Source: ZLKRG08 sp964565165
GTDB taxonomy: Bacteria; Actinomycetota; Actinomycetes; Nanopelagicales; Nanopelagicaceae
Direction: 5' to 3'
Assembly (NCBI GenBank): GCA_964565165.1
Contig: CAZMDJ010000038.1
Coordinates: 1 to 11,040, forward strand
Length of the DNA stretch: 11,040 bases
Shown here: piece after piece, positions 1-6,279 of the stretch
Numbering within the stretch: the first letter of the stretch is position 1
Layout of the letters: each line of letters begins with the position of its first letter
Translations under genes and position numbers: made by a program
Notes under the pieces: generated by a model
The model's database searches: none
Told to the model about the DNA's origin: nothing
The model's input: only the letters and a program-made list of their open reading frames with translations

Positions 1-436
1 CATCGACCACCATGCGCTTTGCTTGATCTGCAAAATTACCTACCGCAGTTTCGCGTAGTAATTGATTTTGAATCAACATCGCATTTGCGTAGTCAACTTT
101 TGACATCGATGTTGCCCAATGGCCATGCCAGAACCAAGTCATCCGCTCAACAAATGGATTATCAGAATCGACCATTCGGTCCATCCACCAGAGAGTTAAT
201 TGAAACTCTTGTTCACGCATTGCATTTCGCCACTCAACTCGCGCAATTGCATTTGCAGGACGAGGTCCTAATTTCTTAAATACCGGAGGAGCAATTCTGG
301 AAGAGCTATCAACAGTCAGTATTTTGTCGAGAGCATTTGAAGAGCCAACTTTTACCGCCGCTTCAAATTCACCAGGTTTTGGACCAAAGCCCAAACGATG
401 AAAATATCTCGCGATCAATGCCCGATCGGATATCAC
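1..436 (-). CDS. DUF1800 family protein, N-terminal part (3' end beyond left edge)
   Basis: Reading the minus strand from a GTG at 436-434 gives 145 codons without a stop up to the window edge. The protein begins VISDRALIARYFHRLGFGPK and later contains MTWFWHGHWATS, followed by a segment ending GNFADQAKRMVVD. The RLGFGP opening and the TWFWHxHxATS motif are hallmarks of the DUF1800 family, whose members are about 450-550 residues long and often sit beside DUF1501 proteins; their biochemical role is not established. The GTG is chosen because the codon just upstream is an in-frame TAG and no ATG lies near; a TTG six codons inside is the alternative. No good Shine-Dalgarno is visible. It diverges from pyrE with 44 bases between the two starts, so promoters for both must share that gap. 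Confidence 0.8.
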   Translation of the reverse strand, partial: MISDRALIARYFHRLGFGPKPGEFEAAVKVGSSNALDKILTVDSSSRIAPPVFKKLGPRPANAIARVEWRNAMREQEFQLTLWWMDRMVDSDNPFVERMTWFWHGHWATSMSKVDYANAMLIQNQLLRETAVGNFADQAKRMVVD

Positions 437-444
437 CTACTTAG

Positions 445-475
445 TTAACCAAAGAGAACCCTTAGATATAAGGTG
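445..475 (+). promoter_or_regulatory. Candidate pyrE promoter and ribosome binding site
   Basis: TTAACC at 445-450 and TATAAG at 467-472 are separated by 16 bases and resemble -35 and -10 elements (4/6 and 5/6 matches). AGGTG at 471-475 is a modest Shine-Dalgarno five bases before the pyrE ATG. If this -10 is used, transcription would begin almost at the start codon, making the message nearly leaderless and the AGGTG irrelevant; the sequence cannot decide between the two. Confidence 0.35.
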
Positions 476-480
476 TCCAC

Positions 481-1017
481 ATGAATTCAAAGGAAATTCT
501 TAAAGAGGAAATCATCAAAAAAGCTGTTGTCCACGGAAAAGTAATTCTTTCTAGCGGCAAAGAGGCTGATTACTACGTAGACCTTCGTCGCGTAACTCTT
601 GATCATGTAGCAGCGCCGCTAATCGGCGAAGTAATGCTCGAATTAACAAAGGATTTAAATTACGACGCAGTTGGTGGCTTAACTCTGGGCGCAGATCCTG
701 TTGCAACTGCGATGATGCATACCGCTGCAAAGCAAGGAAGAGCACTTGATTCATTTGTGGTGCGTAAGGCCGAGAAAGCACATGGATTACAACGTCGAAT
801 CGAAGGGCCAGATGTAAAAGGTAAGCGCGTACTAGCAGTTGAAGATACCTCTACAACTGGCGGTTCAGTTTTAACTGCAGTGGAAGCGCTAAATGAAGCT
901 GGCGCGATTGTCGTAGGCGTTGCTGTTATCGTTGAACGTGGCGCAGCGCCAAAGATTAAAGAAGCTGGCTTGGAATACCGCGCTGCTTATCAGTTAGCAG
1001 ATTTAGGTCTCAACTAA
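481..1017 (+). CDS. pyrE: Orotate phosphoribosyltransferase
   Basis: This cytosolic enzyme of de novo pyrimidine synthesis joins orotate to PRPP to give orotidine 5'-phosphate and pyrophosphate. The 178-residue length is usual for bacterial PyrE. Visible signatures are LSSGKEADYYVDLRR near residues 23-37 (orotate/PRPP contacts), the flexible catalytic loop around residues 95-102 with R95, K96, K99 and H101, and the PRPP-binding motif VLAVEDTSTTGGS at 117-129 with the E121-D122 acidic pair. The ATG at 481 is preceded by AGGTG. It is convergent with the DedA gene: its TAA ends at 1017 and the opposing stop begins at 1019, with no terminator hairpin visible between them. Identification is firm; no other pyrimidine gene is present. 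Confidence 0.95.
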   Translation: MNSKEILKEEIIKKAVVHGKVILSSGKEADYYVDLRRVTLDHVAAPLIGEVMLELTKDLNYDAVGGLTLGADPVATAMMHTAAKQGRALDSFVVRKAEKAHGLQRRIEGPDVKGKRVLAVEDTSTTGGSVLTAVEALNEAGAIVVGVAVIVERGAAPKIKEAGLEYRAAYQLADLGLN

Positions 1018-1018
1018 A

Positions 1019-1657
1019 TTAGCTTAAATTCTTCTTTGTATTAATCTCTCTAACAATTTCAATTGCTACAGGGATCAAACTAAAGAAGATAATCAACGCA
1101 ATAATCGGAAGTAAGTATTTATCAATACTTCCCGAGATCTTGTCTCCTAAGAAAATACCTAATCCGATAACAGATTCGGTCCAGATAATCGCGCCGATGG
1201 TGTTGTAGATAAAGAATTGGCGAGCTGGAACTTTGATGATTCCCGCAAGAGGATTAATAAGAGTGCGAATAAAAGGAACATAGCGAGAGAGAATCAACGC
1301 CTTTCCGGTTCCGTATTTGTTTAACCACTTCTCAGTTGCTTGAACTCGCTTTTGATTAAAGAAGCGACCATCAGGTCGATCAAAGTATCGCGGACCAACT
1401 TTTGCGCCAAACCAATAACCAAACTGCGATCCGATAATTGCAGCGATTGGTGCACCAATTAAAAGCGCCGGAACATTTAAATGAGTTCCGACAATCTCTT
1501 GAGCTGAACCTGATGCCGCAAGGCCTGCAATAAAGAGAAGGGAATCCCCTGGGAAAAAGAGGCCTACCAATAGACCTGTCTCAGCAAAGATAATTGCTAA
1601 AACTCCTAGAAGACCAAGCGTTGTAACGATCGAATGAGCGTCAAAGAGGTTAGCCAT
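1019..1657 (-). CDS. DedA family integral membrane protein
   Basis: The 212-residue hydrophobic protein matches the DedA/SNARE-associated (PF09335) superfamily in order: E26-TGLLVGLFFPGDSLLF (residues 26-42) with the FFPGD motif, the GSQFGYWFGAKVG segment (76-88), and SRYVPFIRT at 124-132, whose two arginines are the conserved pair of the family. Hydrophobic segments lie near 10-35, 37-50, 62-85, 140-170 and 180-198. Relatives are membrane transporters linked to lipid-carrier recycling, including undecaprenyl-phosphate translocation, and to proton-dependent envelope homeostasis; which role applies here cannot be read from the sequence. It has no obvious functional tie to pyrE beyond convergence. 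The start is an ATG without Shine-Dalgarno, consistent with a leaderless message. Confidence 0.9.
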   Translation of the reverse strand: MANLFDAHSIVTTLGLLGVLAIIFAETGLLVGLFFPGDSLLFIAGLAASGSAQEIVGTHLNVPALLIGAPIAAIIGSQFGYWFGAKVGPRYFDRPDGRFFNQKRVQATEKWLNKYGTGKALILSRYVPFIRTLINPLAGIIKVPARQFFIYNTIGAIIWTESVIGLGIFLGDKISGSIDKYLLPIIALIIFFSLIPVAIEIVREINTKKNLS

Positions 1658-1663
1658 GCGTGA

Positions 1664-1692
1664 ACCCTAGACCCGGATTTACAGAATTGTTA
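1664..1692 (-). promoter_or_regulatory. Candidate leaderless promoter for the DedA gene
   Basis: On the minus strand TAGGGT (1669-1664), which fits the actinobacterial -10 pattern TANNNT, ends six bases before the ATG, so transcription would start at about the A of the start codon. An ATAACA hexamer (4/6 match to TTGACA) lies 18 bases upstream of it. There is no Shine-Dalgarno, which agrees with leaderless initiation, a common mode in Actinobacteria. Confidence 0.35.
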
Positions 1693-1714
1693 TAAAAAAG
1701 CGCCTCAAAGGGTG

Positions 1715-1743
1715 TTGCCAAATCAAAGATCGCCCCCTATCTT
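1715..1743 (+). promoter_or_regulatory. Candidate promoter of the LacI-family gene
   Basis: TTGCCA (1715-1720) and TATCTT (1738-1743) are spaced by 17 bases and each match four of six consensus positions or better. The predicted transcription start, near 1750, falls inside the inverted repeat at 1748-1774, the arrangement expected for a repressor that blocks its own transcription. Confidence 0.4.
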
Positions 1744-1747
1744 TCGC

Positions 1748-1774
1748 GTTAATCGTTTTACTAAATCGATTAAC
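1748..1774. promoter_or_regulatory. LacI-type operator candidate (inverted repeat)
   Basis: GTTAATCG (1748-1755) and CGATTAAC (1767-1774) are perfect 8-base inverted copies separated by 11 bases. The same stretch can also be read as two direct, near-palindromic sites, TTAATCGTTTTA (1749-1760) and TAAATCGATTAA (1762-1773), matching at 9 of 12 positions and each with the central CG typical of LacI-family operators. The element ends 10 bases before the regulator's ATG, suggesting autoregulation. Binding by this particular protein is inferred. Confidence 0.55.
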
Positions 1775-1784
1775 TGAGGGGAAA

Positions 1785-2804
1785 ATGGCACATACGCTAA
1801 AGAACGTCGCTGAGGCGGCAGGGGTTTCGCCTGCCACCGCCTCGATCGTTCTAAATGGCCGTGCCAAAGGTCGAGTCTCCGAGGAGGTAGCGAATCGAGT
1901 AATCGCCACCGCCAAGGAGCTCAACTATCGACCAAACCTCACCGCCAGATCACTTAGAACCCAAGAGTCGAAGACCATAGGCCTAATCTCAGATCAAATC
2001 GCTACTACGCCTTTCGCCGGCCAAATGTTGGCAGGCGCCCAAGATGTGGCTTGGCGTAATGGTTGGCTTCTTCTACTTGTAAATACAGATGACGATAAAT
2101 CTTTTGAAGACACCGCTACCAAAGCGCTTATCCAACGAAACGTCGATGGATTCATTTACGCATCTATGTATCACCGTGAAGTAACAATTCCTAATTCAAT
2201 TAGCGATCAACAAGTTGTGCTTTTAGATTGTTTTGAAAAAAGCGGAAACCATGACAGCGTGGTTCCTGCTGAATATAAAGGCGCTCGCAGTGCAGTTGAA
2301 TACTTAGTTTCAAAAGGGCACAAGAAGATTGCGCACATTACTGACGGTGGAAACAATTTTGCATCTCCAGAACGTCTTCGCGCATATCAAGACGTTTTAA
2401 ATGAAAACAAGATTGTTGTTAATAAAGATTTTATTGTGAAGATAAATGGTTCAGATACCGCAGAAGGATTTAAAGCGACAAAGAAGATTCTTGATTTAAA
2501 AGAATTGCCCACTGCGATATTTGCTTATAACGACCGTATGGCATTGGGTGCATACGAGGCAATTCAAGAAGCTGGATTGCAGGTCGGCAAAGATATTTCT
2601 GTTATCGGGTTTGATAATCAACCACATTTTGCAGATGCACTCCGACCAGGTTTAACAACGGTACAACTTCCACATTATGCAATGGGCGCTTGGGCAGCTC
2701 AACGCTTATTGGATCAACTTCAGAATTCCGAATCAACTAACAACATGCGCCATCAAATTGATTGCACATTAGTTGTTAGAGATTCGGTTGGACCGGCCCG
2801 TTAG
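1785..2804 (+). CDS. LacI family transcriptional regulator
   Basis: A 339-residue protein with the standard LacI layout. The N-terminal helix-turn-helix is at about residues 4-24 (TLKNVAEAAGVSPATAS then IVLNG), followed by the hinge region with LNYRPNLTARSLRT (46-59). The periplasmic-binding-protein-like effector domain runs from about 63 to the end, including FAYNDRMALGAYEAIQEAG (246-264) and ISVIGFDN (271-278). The family represses or activates sugar operons in response to a bound sugar. The 98-base gap to an SBP gene on the same strand and the GH32 gene downstream suggest a fructoside-responsive regulator of the ScrR/SacR kind, but effector identity is inference. AGGGG (1777-1781) lies only three bases from the ATG, unusually close for a Shine-Dalgarno. 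The gene ends in TAG. Confidence 0.92.
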   Translation: MAHTLKNVAEAAGVSPATASIVLNGRAKGRVSEEVANRVIATAKELNYRPNLTARSLRTQESKTIGLISDQIATTPFAGQMLAGAQDVAWRNGWLLLLVNTDDDKSFEDTATKALIQRNVDGFIYASMYHREVTIPNSISDQQVVLLDCFEKSGNHDSVVPAEYKGARSAVEYLVSKGHKKIAHITDGGNNFASPERLRAYQDVLNENKIVVNKDFIVKINGSDTAEGFKATKKILDLKELPTAIFAYNDRMALGAYEAIQEAGLQVGKDISVIGFDNQPHFADALRPGLTTVQLPHYAMGAWAAQRLLDQLQNSESTNNMRHQIDCTLVVRDSVGPAR

Positions 2805-2823
2805 AAATAACGAGCCAGTCCAA

Positions 2824-2850
2824 GATTGACGATCTAGACCATCGTCAATC
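2824..2850. repeat. Perfect stem-loop / palindrome 1 upstream of first SBP
   Basis: GATTGACGAT (2824-2833) and ATCGTCAATC (2841-2850) are perfect 10-base inverted repeats with a 7-base loop. It lies 20 bases after the regulator's stop. No T-run follows, so it is a poor intrinsic terminator; it could be an operator or an RNA stem in the SBP leader. Confidence 0.6.
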
Positions 2851-2851
2851 A

Positions 2852-2878
2852 ATCAACGCTGAAAAGTTCAGCGTTGAT
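2852..2878. repeat. Perfect stem-loop 2 upstream of first SBP
   Basis: ATCAACGCTGAA (2852-2863) and TTCAGCGTTGAT (2867-2878) are perfect 12-base arms around a 3-base centre. The stem begins two bases after the previous palindrome and ends 11 bases before the AAAGGG Shine-Dalgarno (2890-2895), so it leaves the ribosome site free. A 5' stabilising hairpin for a highly expressed SBP message is plausible, as is a partial terminator between regulator and operon, though a C-rich stretch rather than a T-run follows it. Confidence 0.6.
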
Positions 2879-2902
2879 CCCCCACCCAGAAAGGGCAATT
2901 GC

Positions 2903-4189
2903 ATGACCTCTAAGTGGCGCATCAGTTTAGCCGCAGCGGTAGCTGTAGTTGGACTTGTTACACCTGGAACCCTCGTAGCTGCAAACGCTGCTCCTATCGA
3001 GATTCCACTTTGGACACATAACGGCGGAAACGCAGTAGAACTAGCTAACGTAGAAGCTACTGTGAAGGATTTCAATGCTTCACAGAAGACCTACAAGGTA
3101 GTTGTTAAGGCGTTCCCACAGATTAATTACAACGATGCAATCGTTGCGGCTGCAGCAGCAAACCGCCTTCCTTGCATCCTAGATACTGACGCTCCAGTTG
3201 TACCAGCTTGGGCATACGCAGGTTATCTATCACCGCTAACTGTTAAGCAATCAATCACCGGCAAGGTGCAATCATCTGCAAAAGGTGTTTACAACGGCAA
3301 GCTTTATTCAGTTGGTTTCTATGACGCAGCAATCGGATTATTTGCAAAGAAGTCTGTACTTGCTGACTTAGGTCTTCGTACACCAACAATCAATACACCA
3401 TGGAACCTATCAGAGTTCAATGATGCTCTTGCAAAAGCAAAGGCTTCAGGCAAGTTTGATTATGCAATTTCACTTGGAACAGGTTGGGATGGTGAATGGT
3501 ATCCATACGGATTCTCACCACTTCTTCAATCATTCGGTGGAGATCTAATCAATCGTAAAGATTACAAGTCAGCAGAAGGCGTACTAAACGGTGCGAAGGC
3601 TGTTGCATGGGGCAAGTGGTTCCAAGACATTTTCGCTAAGGGTTATGCACCAAAGAAAGAGACTGCAGATCAGCGCGACAATGGATTCTTAACAAACAAG
3701 ATCGCATTCCAGTGGAATGGCGGTTGGGGCGGCAAGGCAGCATTTGAAAAGCTTGGAAAAGACTTCATTGTGCTTCCACCACCAAACTTAGGAACTAAGC
3801 CTTATATCGGTGGCGGTTCATGGCAGTGGGCAGTTTCAAGCACCTGCAAGAACAAGGCTGGCGCAAACGCATGGTTAGCTTTTGCTCTACAAGATAAGTA
3901 CGTAACAAAGATGGCAGATGATCTATTGAACCTTCCTGTTACTGCAGCATCAGCAAAGGCATCAAAGTTCTTTGGTCCAGGTTCTGATTTAGGAATCTTC
4001 CAGCAGCTATCTGCTAAGTACGCATTGGTTCGTCCAGTAACTCCTGCATATCCAGTGATTGCAAAGATTTACGAGACAGCCACCAAGAACATCATCAACG
4101 GTGCAGACGTCCAGAAGGAATTGGATTCTGCAGTTGATCAAATCAATAAGAATCTTAAGGACAACTACTACTACCAGAAGGCAAAGTAA
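2903..4189 (+). CDS. Sugar ABC transporter substrate-binding protein (operon 1)
   Basis: A 428-residue family 1 extracellular solute-binding protein that should capture a sugar outside the membrane and deliver it to the two permeases downstream. The start has a secretion signal: basic MTSKWR, a hydrophobic core to about residue 26, and a signal peptidase I-like ANA site near 27-29. Mature features include LPCILDTDAP (89-98) followed by an aromatic AWAYAGYLSPL stretch, and many tryptophans (such as WDGEWYPYG, WNGGWGG and GGGSWQWA) typical of carbohydrate pockets. There is no lipobox cysteine; the only cysteines are C91 and C315, which might pair. AAAGGG at 2890-2895 supports the ATG. Codon choice is strongly AAG-biased compared with the permeases, suggesting high expression. 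The GH32 neighbour points to fructosides, but specificity is inferred. Confidence 0.88.
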   Translation: MTSKWRISLAAAVAVVGLVTPGTLVAANAAPIEIPLWTHNGGNAVELANVEATVKDFNASQKTYKVVVKAFPQINYNDAIVAAAAANRLPCILDTDAPVVPAWAYAGYLSPLTVKQSITGKVQSSAKGVYNGKLYSVGFYDAAIGLFAKKSVLADLGLRTPTINTPWNLSEFNDALAKAKASGKFDYAISLGTGWDGEWYPYGFSPLLQSFGGDLINRKDYKSAEGVLNGAKAVAWGKWFQDIFAKGYAPKKETADQRDNGFLTNKIAFQWNGGWGGKAAFEKLGKDFIVLPPPNLGTKPYIGGGSWQWAVSSTCKNKAGANAWLAFALQDKYVTKMADDLLNLPVTAASAKASKFFGPGSDLGIFQQLSAKYALVRPVTPAYPVIAKIYETATKNIINGADVQKELDSAVDQINKNLKDNYYYQKAK

Positions 4190-4234
4190 TTTGACCTTTC
4201 ACGTAGGAGTAAACGCTCTTAAGTGATCCTTTCA

Positions 4235-4283
4235 AGGGGGATCTGTTGGTGCGGATCAAGATTGGTCCGCACCAACACCCCCT
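4235..4283 (+). repeat. Strong stem-loop between SBP and permease genes, operon 1
   Basis: TGTTGGTGCGGA (4244-4255) pairs perfectly with TCCGCACCAACA (4266-4277). After a 3-base bulge the stem continues with AGGGGG (4235-4240) against CCCCCT (4278-4283), giving about 18 base pairs. No T-run follows. It lies in the 129-base gap between the SBP and permease genes, where such hairpins usually protect the upstream SBP message or partly end transcription so that permeases are made in smaller amounts. A shorter competing stem, GATCC (4225-4229) with GGATC (4239-4243), overlaps the outer arm. Confidence 0.7.
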
Positions 4284-4318
4284 ACTAAAAATTAAGAAAT
4301 TTAGAGAAAGAATTAGAA

Positions 4319-5407
4319 ATGGCAAAAAAGCACGGACCTAGATCGGCAGAGCGTAAAGCAGCCTGGTTGCTCTCGCTCCCGGCCATCGTGCTTTTGATGT
4401 CCTTTGTTGTAATTCCAGTTGTACTTGGATTATTGCTTGGATTTACAAATGCTCAATTATTAAGCCCTCGCGCACCTGAATTTACTGGCCTTAGTAACTT
4501 TAGAACGCTCCTTGGAGTCTCTACTGCAACGCTAAACGCGGAAAAAAATCCAGATGGAACTTTCGTAAAGGATTCAAATGGTGCAATCCAATATGAACCA
4601 GTTAGAAATTTAACTCGCGAAGGCAGCAAGAACCCAAGCTTGATTGGAAAGACTGAAATCAAGAGATTTGGGGAGAACGAAAAAGAAGGAACTATAAAAG
4701 TCTTATTAGCAGGTGATCCAACTTTCTGGCGAGCTTTAACTAATACTCTCTTCTTTGCCTTAATCGTCGTTCCCGTGCAGGCAGGGCTAGCGCTATTACT
4801 TGCACTGTTAGTAAATCAAAAATTAAAAGGCAGAAATTTCTTCCGCACGATTTACTTTATTCCAACTGTTACCTCTATGGTCGTAATTTCCATGCTATGG
4901 AAGTTTATTTATCAGCCAGATGGTCTTTTAAATCAAACAATTACCAATTTCATGCCGCAATATCAACCAATAGATTGGCTTGGAAATCCAAAGACCGCAA
5001 TGCCCGCAATCATTTTCATGTCGATTTGGCAAGCAGTTGGCTATCACATGATTATTTGGCTCGGTGGTTTACAAACAATTCCACAAGAGCTTTATGAAGC
5101 TGCGCGTATGGATGGCGCTAGAAAATGGCATGAATTTCGTTATGTAACTATTCCGGGCCTTCGTCATACCTTTGTTTTTATTTTAATTACCATCACAATC
5201 GCAGCTCTTGGCCTATTTGTTCAGGTCGCGATCCTGACCAGCGGTGGACCACTTGATGCAACCACGACGCTGGTTCATCAAGCATTCACTAAAGGTTATG
5301 GCCGTCAAGAGATCGGTTATGGCTCAGCAATTTCGTTTGTTTTCTTCACAATGGTTTTGGTAATTGCGCTCATACAACGCCAAATGACAAAAAGGATTGA
5401 TGACTAA
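4319..5407 (+). CDS. Sugar ABC transporter permease (MalF/UgpA type) with long TM1-TM2 loop
   Basis: A 362-residue inner-membrane permease of the MalF/UgpA/MsmF class. Membrane segments are near 17-42, 137-165, 175-197, 228-250, 285-305 and 335-354. The cytoplasmic EAA loop that docks the ATPase reads EAARMDGARKWHEFRYVTIP at 260-279. Family members of this six-segment type are usually about 290-310 residues; the excess is a hydrophilic insertion of about 66 residues at 66-131, between NFRTLLG and GDPTFWRALTNT. That is the topological position of the P2 loop of E. coli MalF, which contacts the binding protein. The upstream Shine-Dalgarno is weak (AGAGAAAG, 4303-4310). Its TAA overlaps the next gene's ATG by one base, implying translational coupling. 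It pairs with the following permease to form the membrane channel. Confidence 0.9.
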   Translation: MAKKHGPRSAERKAAWLLSLPAIVLLMSFVVIPVVLGLLLGFTNAQLLSPRAPEFTGLSNFRTLLGVSTATLNAEKNPDGTFVKDSNGAIQYEPVRNLTREGSKNPSLIGKTEIKRFGENEKEGTIKVLLAGDPTFWRALTNTLFFALIVVPVQAGLALLLALLVNQKLKGRNFFRTIYFIPTVTSMVVISMLWKFIYQPDGLLNQTITNFMPQYQPIDWLGNPKTAMPAIIFMSIWQAVGYHMIIWLGGLQTIPQELYEAARMDGARKWHEFRYVTIPGLRHTFVFILITITIAALGLFVQVAILTSGGPLDATTTLVHQAFTKGYGRQEIGYGSAISFVFFTMVLVIALIQRQMTKRIDD

Positions 5408-6279
5408 TGAAGATCCTAGGACGTGTACTTTCATATGCGGCAGCAATTGGATTCACCATCCTCTTTGCATTCCCATTAGTTTTCATGGTGGTTGCATCTC
5501 TAAAGCCAGATTTCAATTTATTACAAGATACTGGCTCATATCGAGCATTTCTGCCGGTTGGCCCTATCTCATTGGATAACTATTCTGGGGTCTTTGATCG
5601 AATTCCATTCTTTACATTTCTAATGAATTCGCTCATCGTTGCTGGTGCAACGACAGTTCTTGGTTTGATAGTAAATAGCATGATTGGTTTTACGCTTGCC
5701 AGAATGCAATTTAAAGGCAAAAACATCGTATTTGCTGTAATTATCTCTACTTTGATTCTGCCTTTTGAAGTTATGGCTATTCCACTACTTTATTTAGTGG
5801 TGAACTTACCTAATTTATCAATAGATTCACATGGCCTACATATCCAGAAAGGCCTTGTAAATAACTATCAAGTCCAAATATTGCCATTTATCGCATCAGC
5901 AATTTCAATCTTTCTATTTATGCAATACTTCAAATCAATACCAAAAGAGCTTGATGAAGCCGCACTTGTAGATGGCGCATCTTGGTTCATGATTTATCGC
6001 AAGATCGCGATGCCACTTGCCGGACCTGCGATAGGAACTGTAGCAATTCTTACATTTTTACCAATGTGGAATTCGTATATTTGGCCGACAATGGTTGTTC
6101 AAGATGAAAGATTCCGGCCTATCATGATTGGTCTGCAATATTTCTATGTGAATTTTGGAACCTCTTATGGCCAAATCATGGCTTACCTAACTCTATTAAC
6201 TATTCCAGTAGTTATTCTTTTCCTATCAACTCAGAAACTATTTACAAGTAGCATCGCCACAACTGGCGTGAAGGGATGA
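5407..6279 (+). CDS. Sugar ABC transporter permease (MalG/UgpE type, operon 1)
   Basis: A 290-residue second permease, partner of the preceding one. It begins at the ATG sharing an A with the upstream TAA. Hydrophobic segments lie near 10-31, 74-99, 107-131, 157-174, 207-222 and 258-275. The EAA loop is EAALVDGASWFMIYRKIAMP at 184-203. The region between TM3 and TM4 (about 132-152) is somewhat longer than in typical MalG-type permeases. Near the C-terminus, YFYVNFGTSYGQIMA (245-259) is the segment that matches the interrupted end of the last permease in this window. The stop overlaps the GH32 start as ATGA, so the two genes are very probably co-translated. Confidence 0.92.
   Translation: MKILGRVLSYAAAIGFTILFAFPLVFMVVASLKPDFNLLQDTGSYRAFLPVGPISLDNYSGVFDRIPFFTFLMNSLIVAGATTVLGLIVNSMIGFTLARMQFKGKNIVFAVIISTLILPFEVMAIPLLYLVVNLPNLSIDSHGLHIQKGLVNNYQVQILPFIASAISIFLFMQYFKSIPKELDEAALVDGASWFMIYRKIAMPLAGPAIGTVAILTFLPMWNSYIWPTMVVQDERFRPIMIGLQYFYVNFGTSYGQIMAYLTLLTIPVVILFLSTQKLFTSSIATTGVKG

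Noticed and set aside
19..279. 86-codon plus-strand open frame at the left edge
   Set aside because: It lies opposite the DUF1800 coding frame, has no family resemblance and no ribosome site; it is a shadow.
2824..2878. Rho-independent terminator of the LacI gene
   Set aside because: Both stems lack a following T-run; the second is followed by a C-rich stretch.
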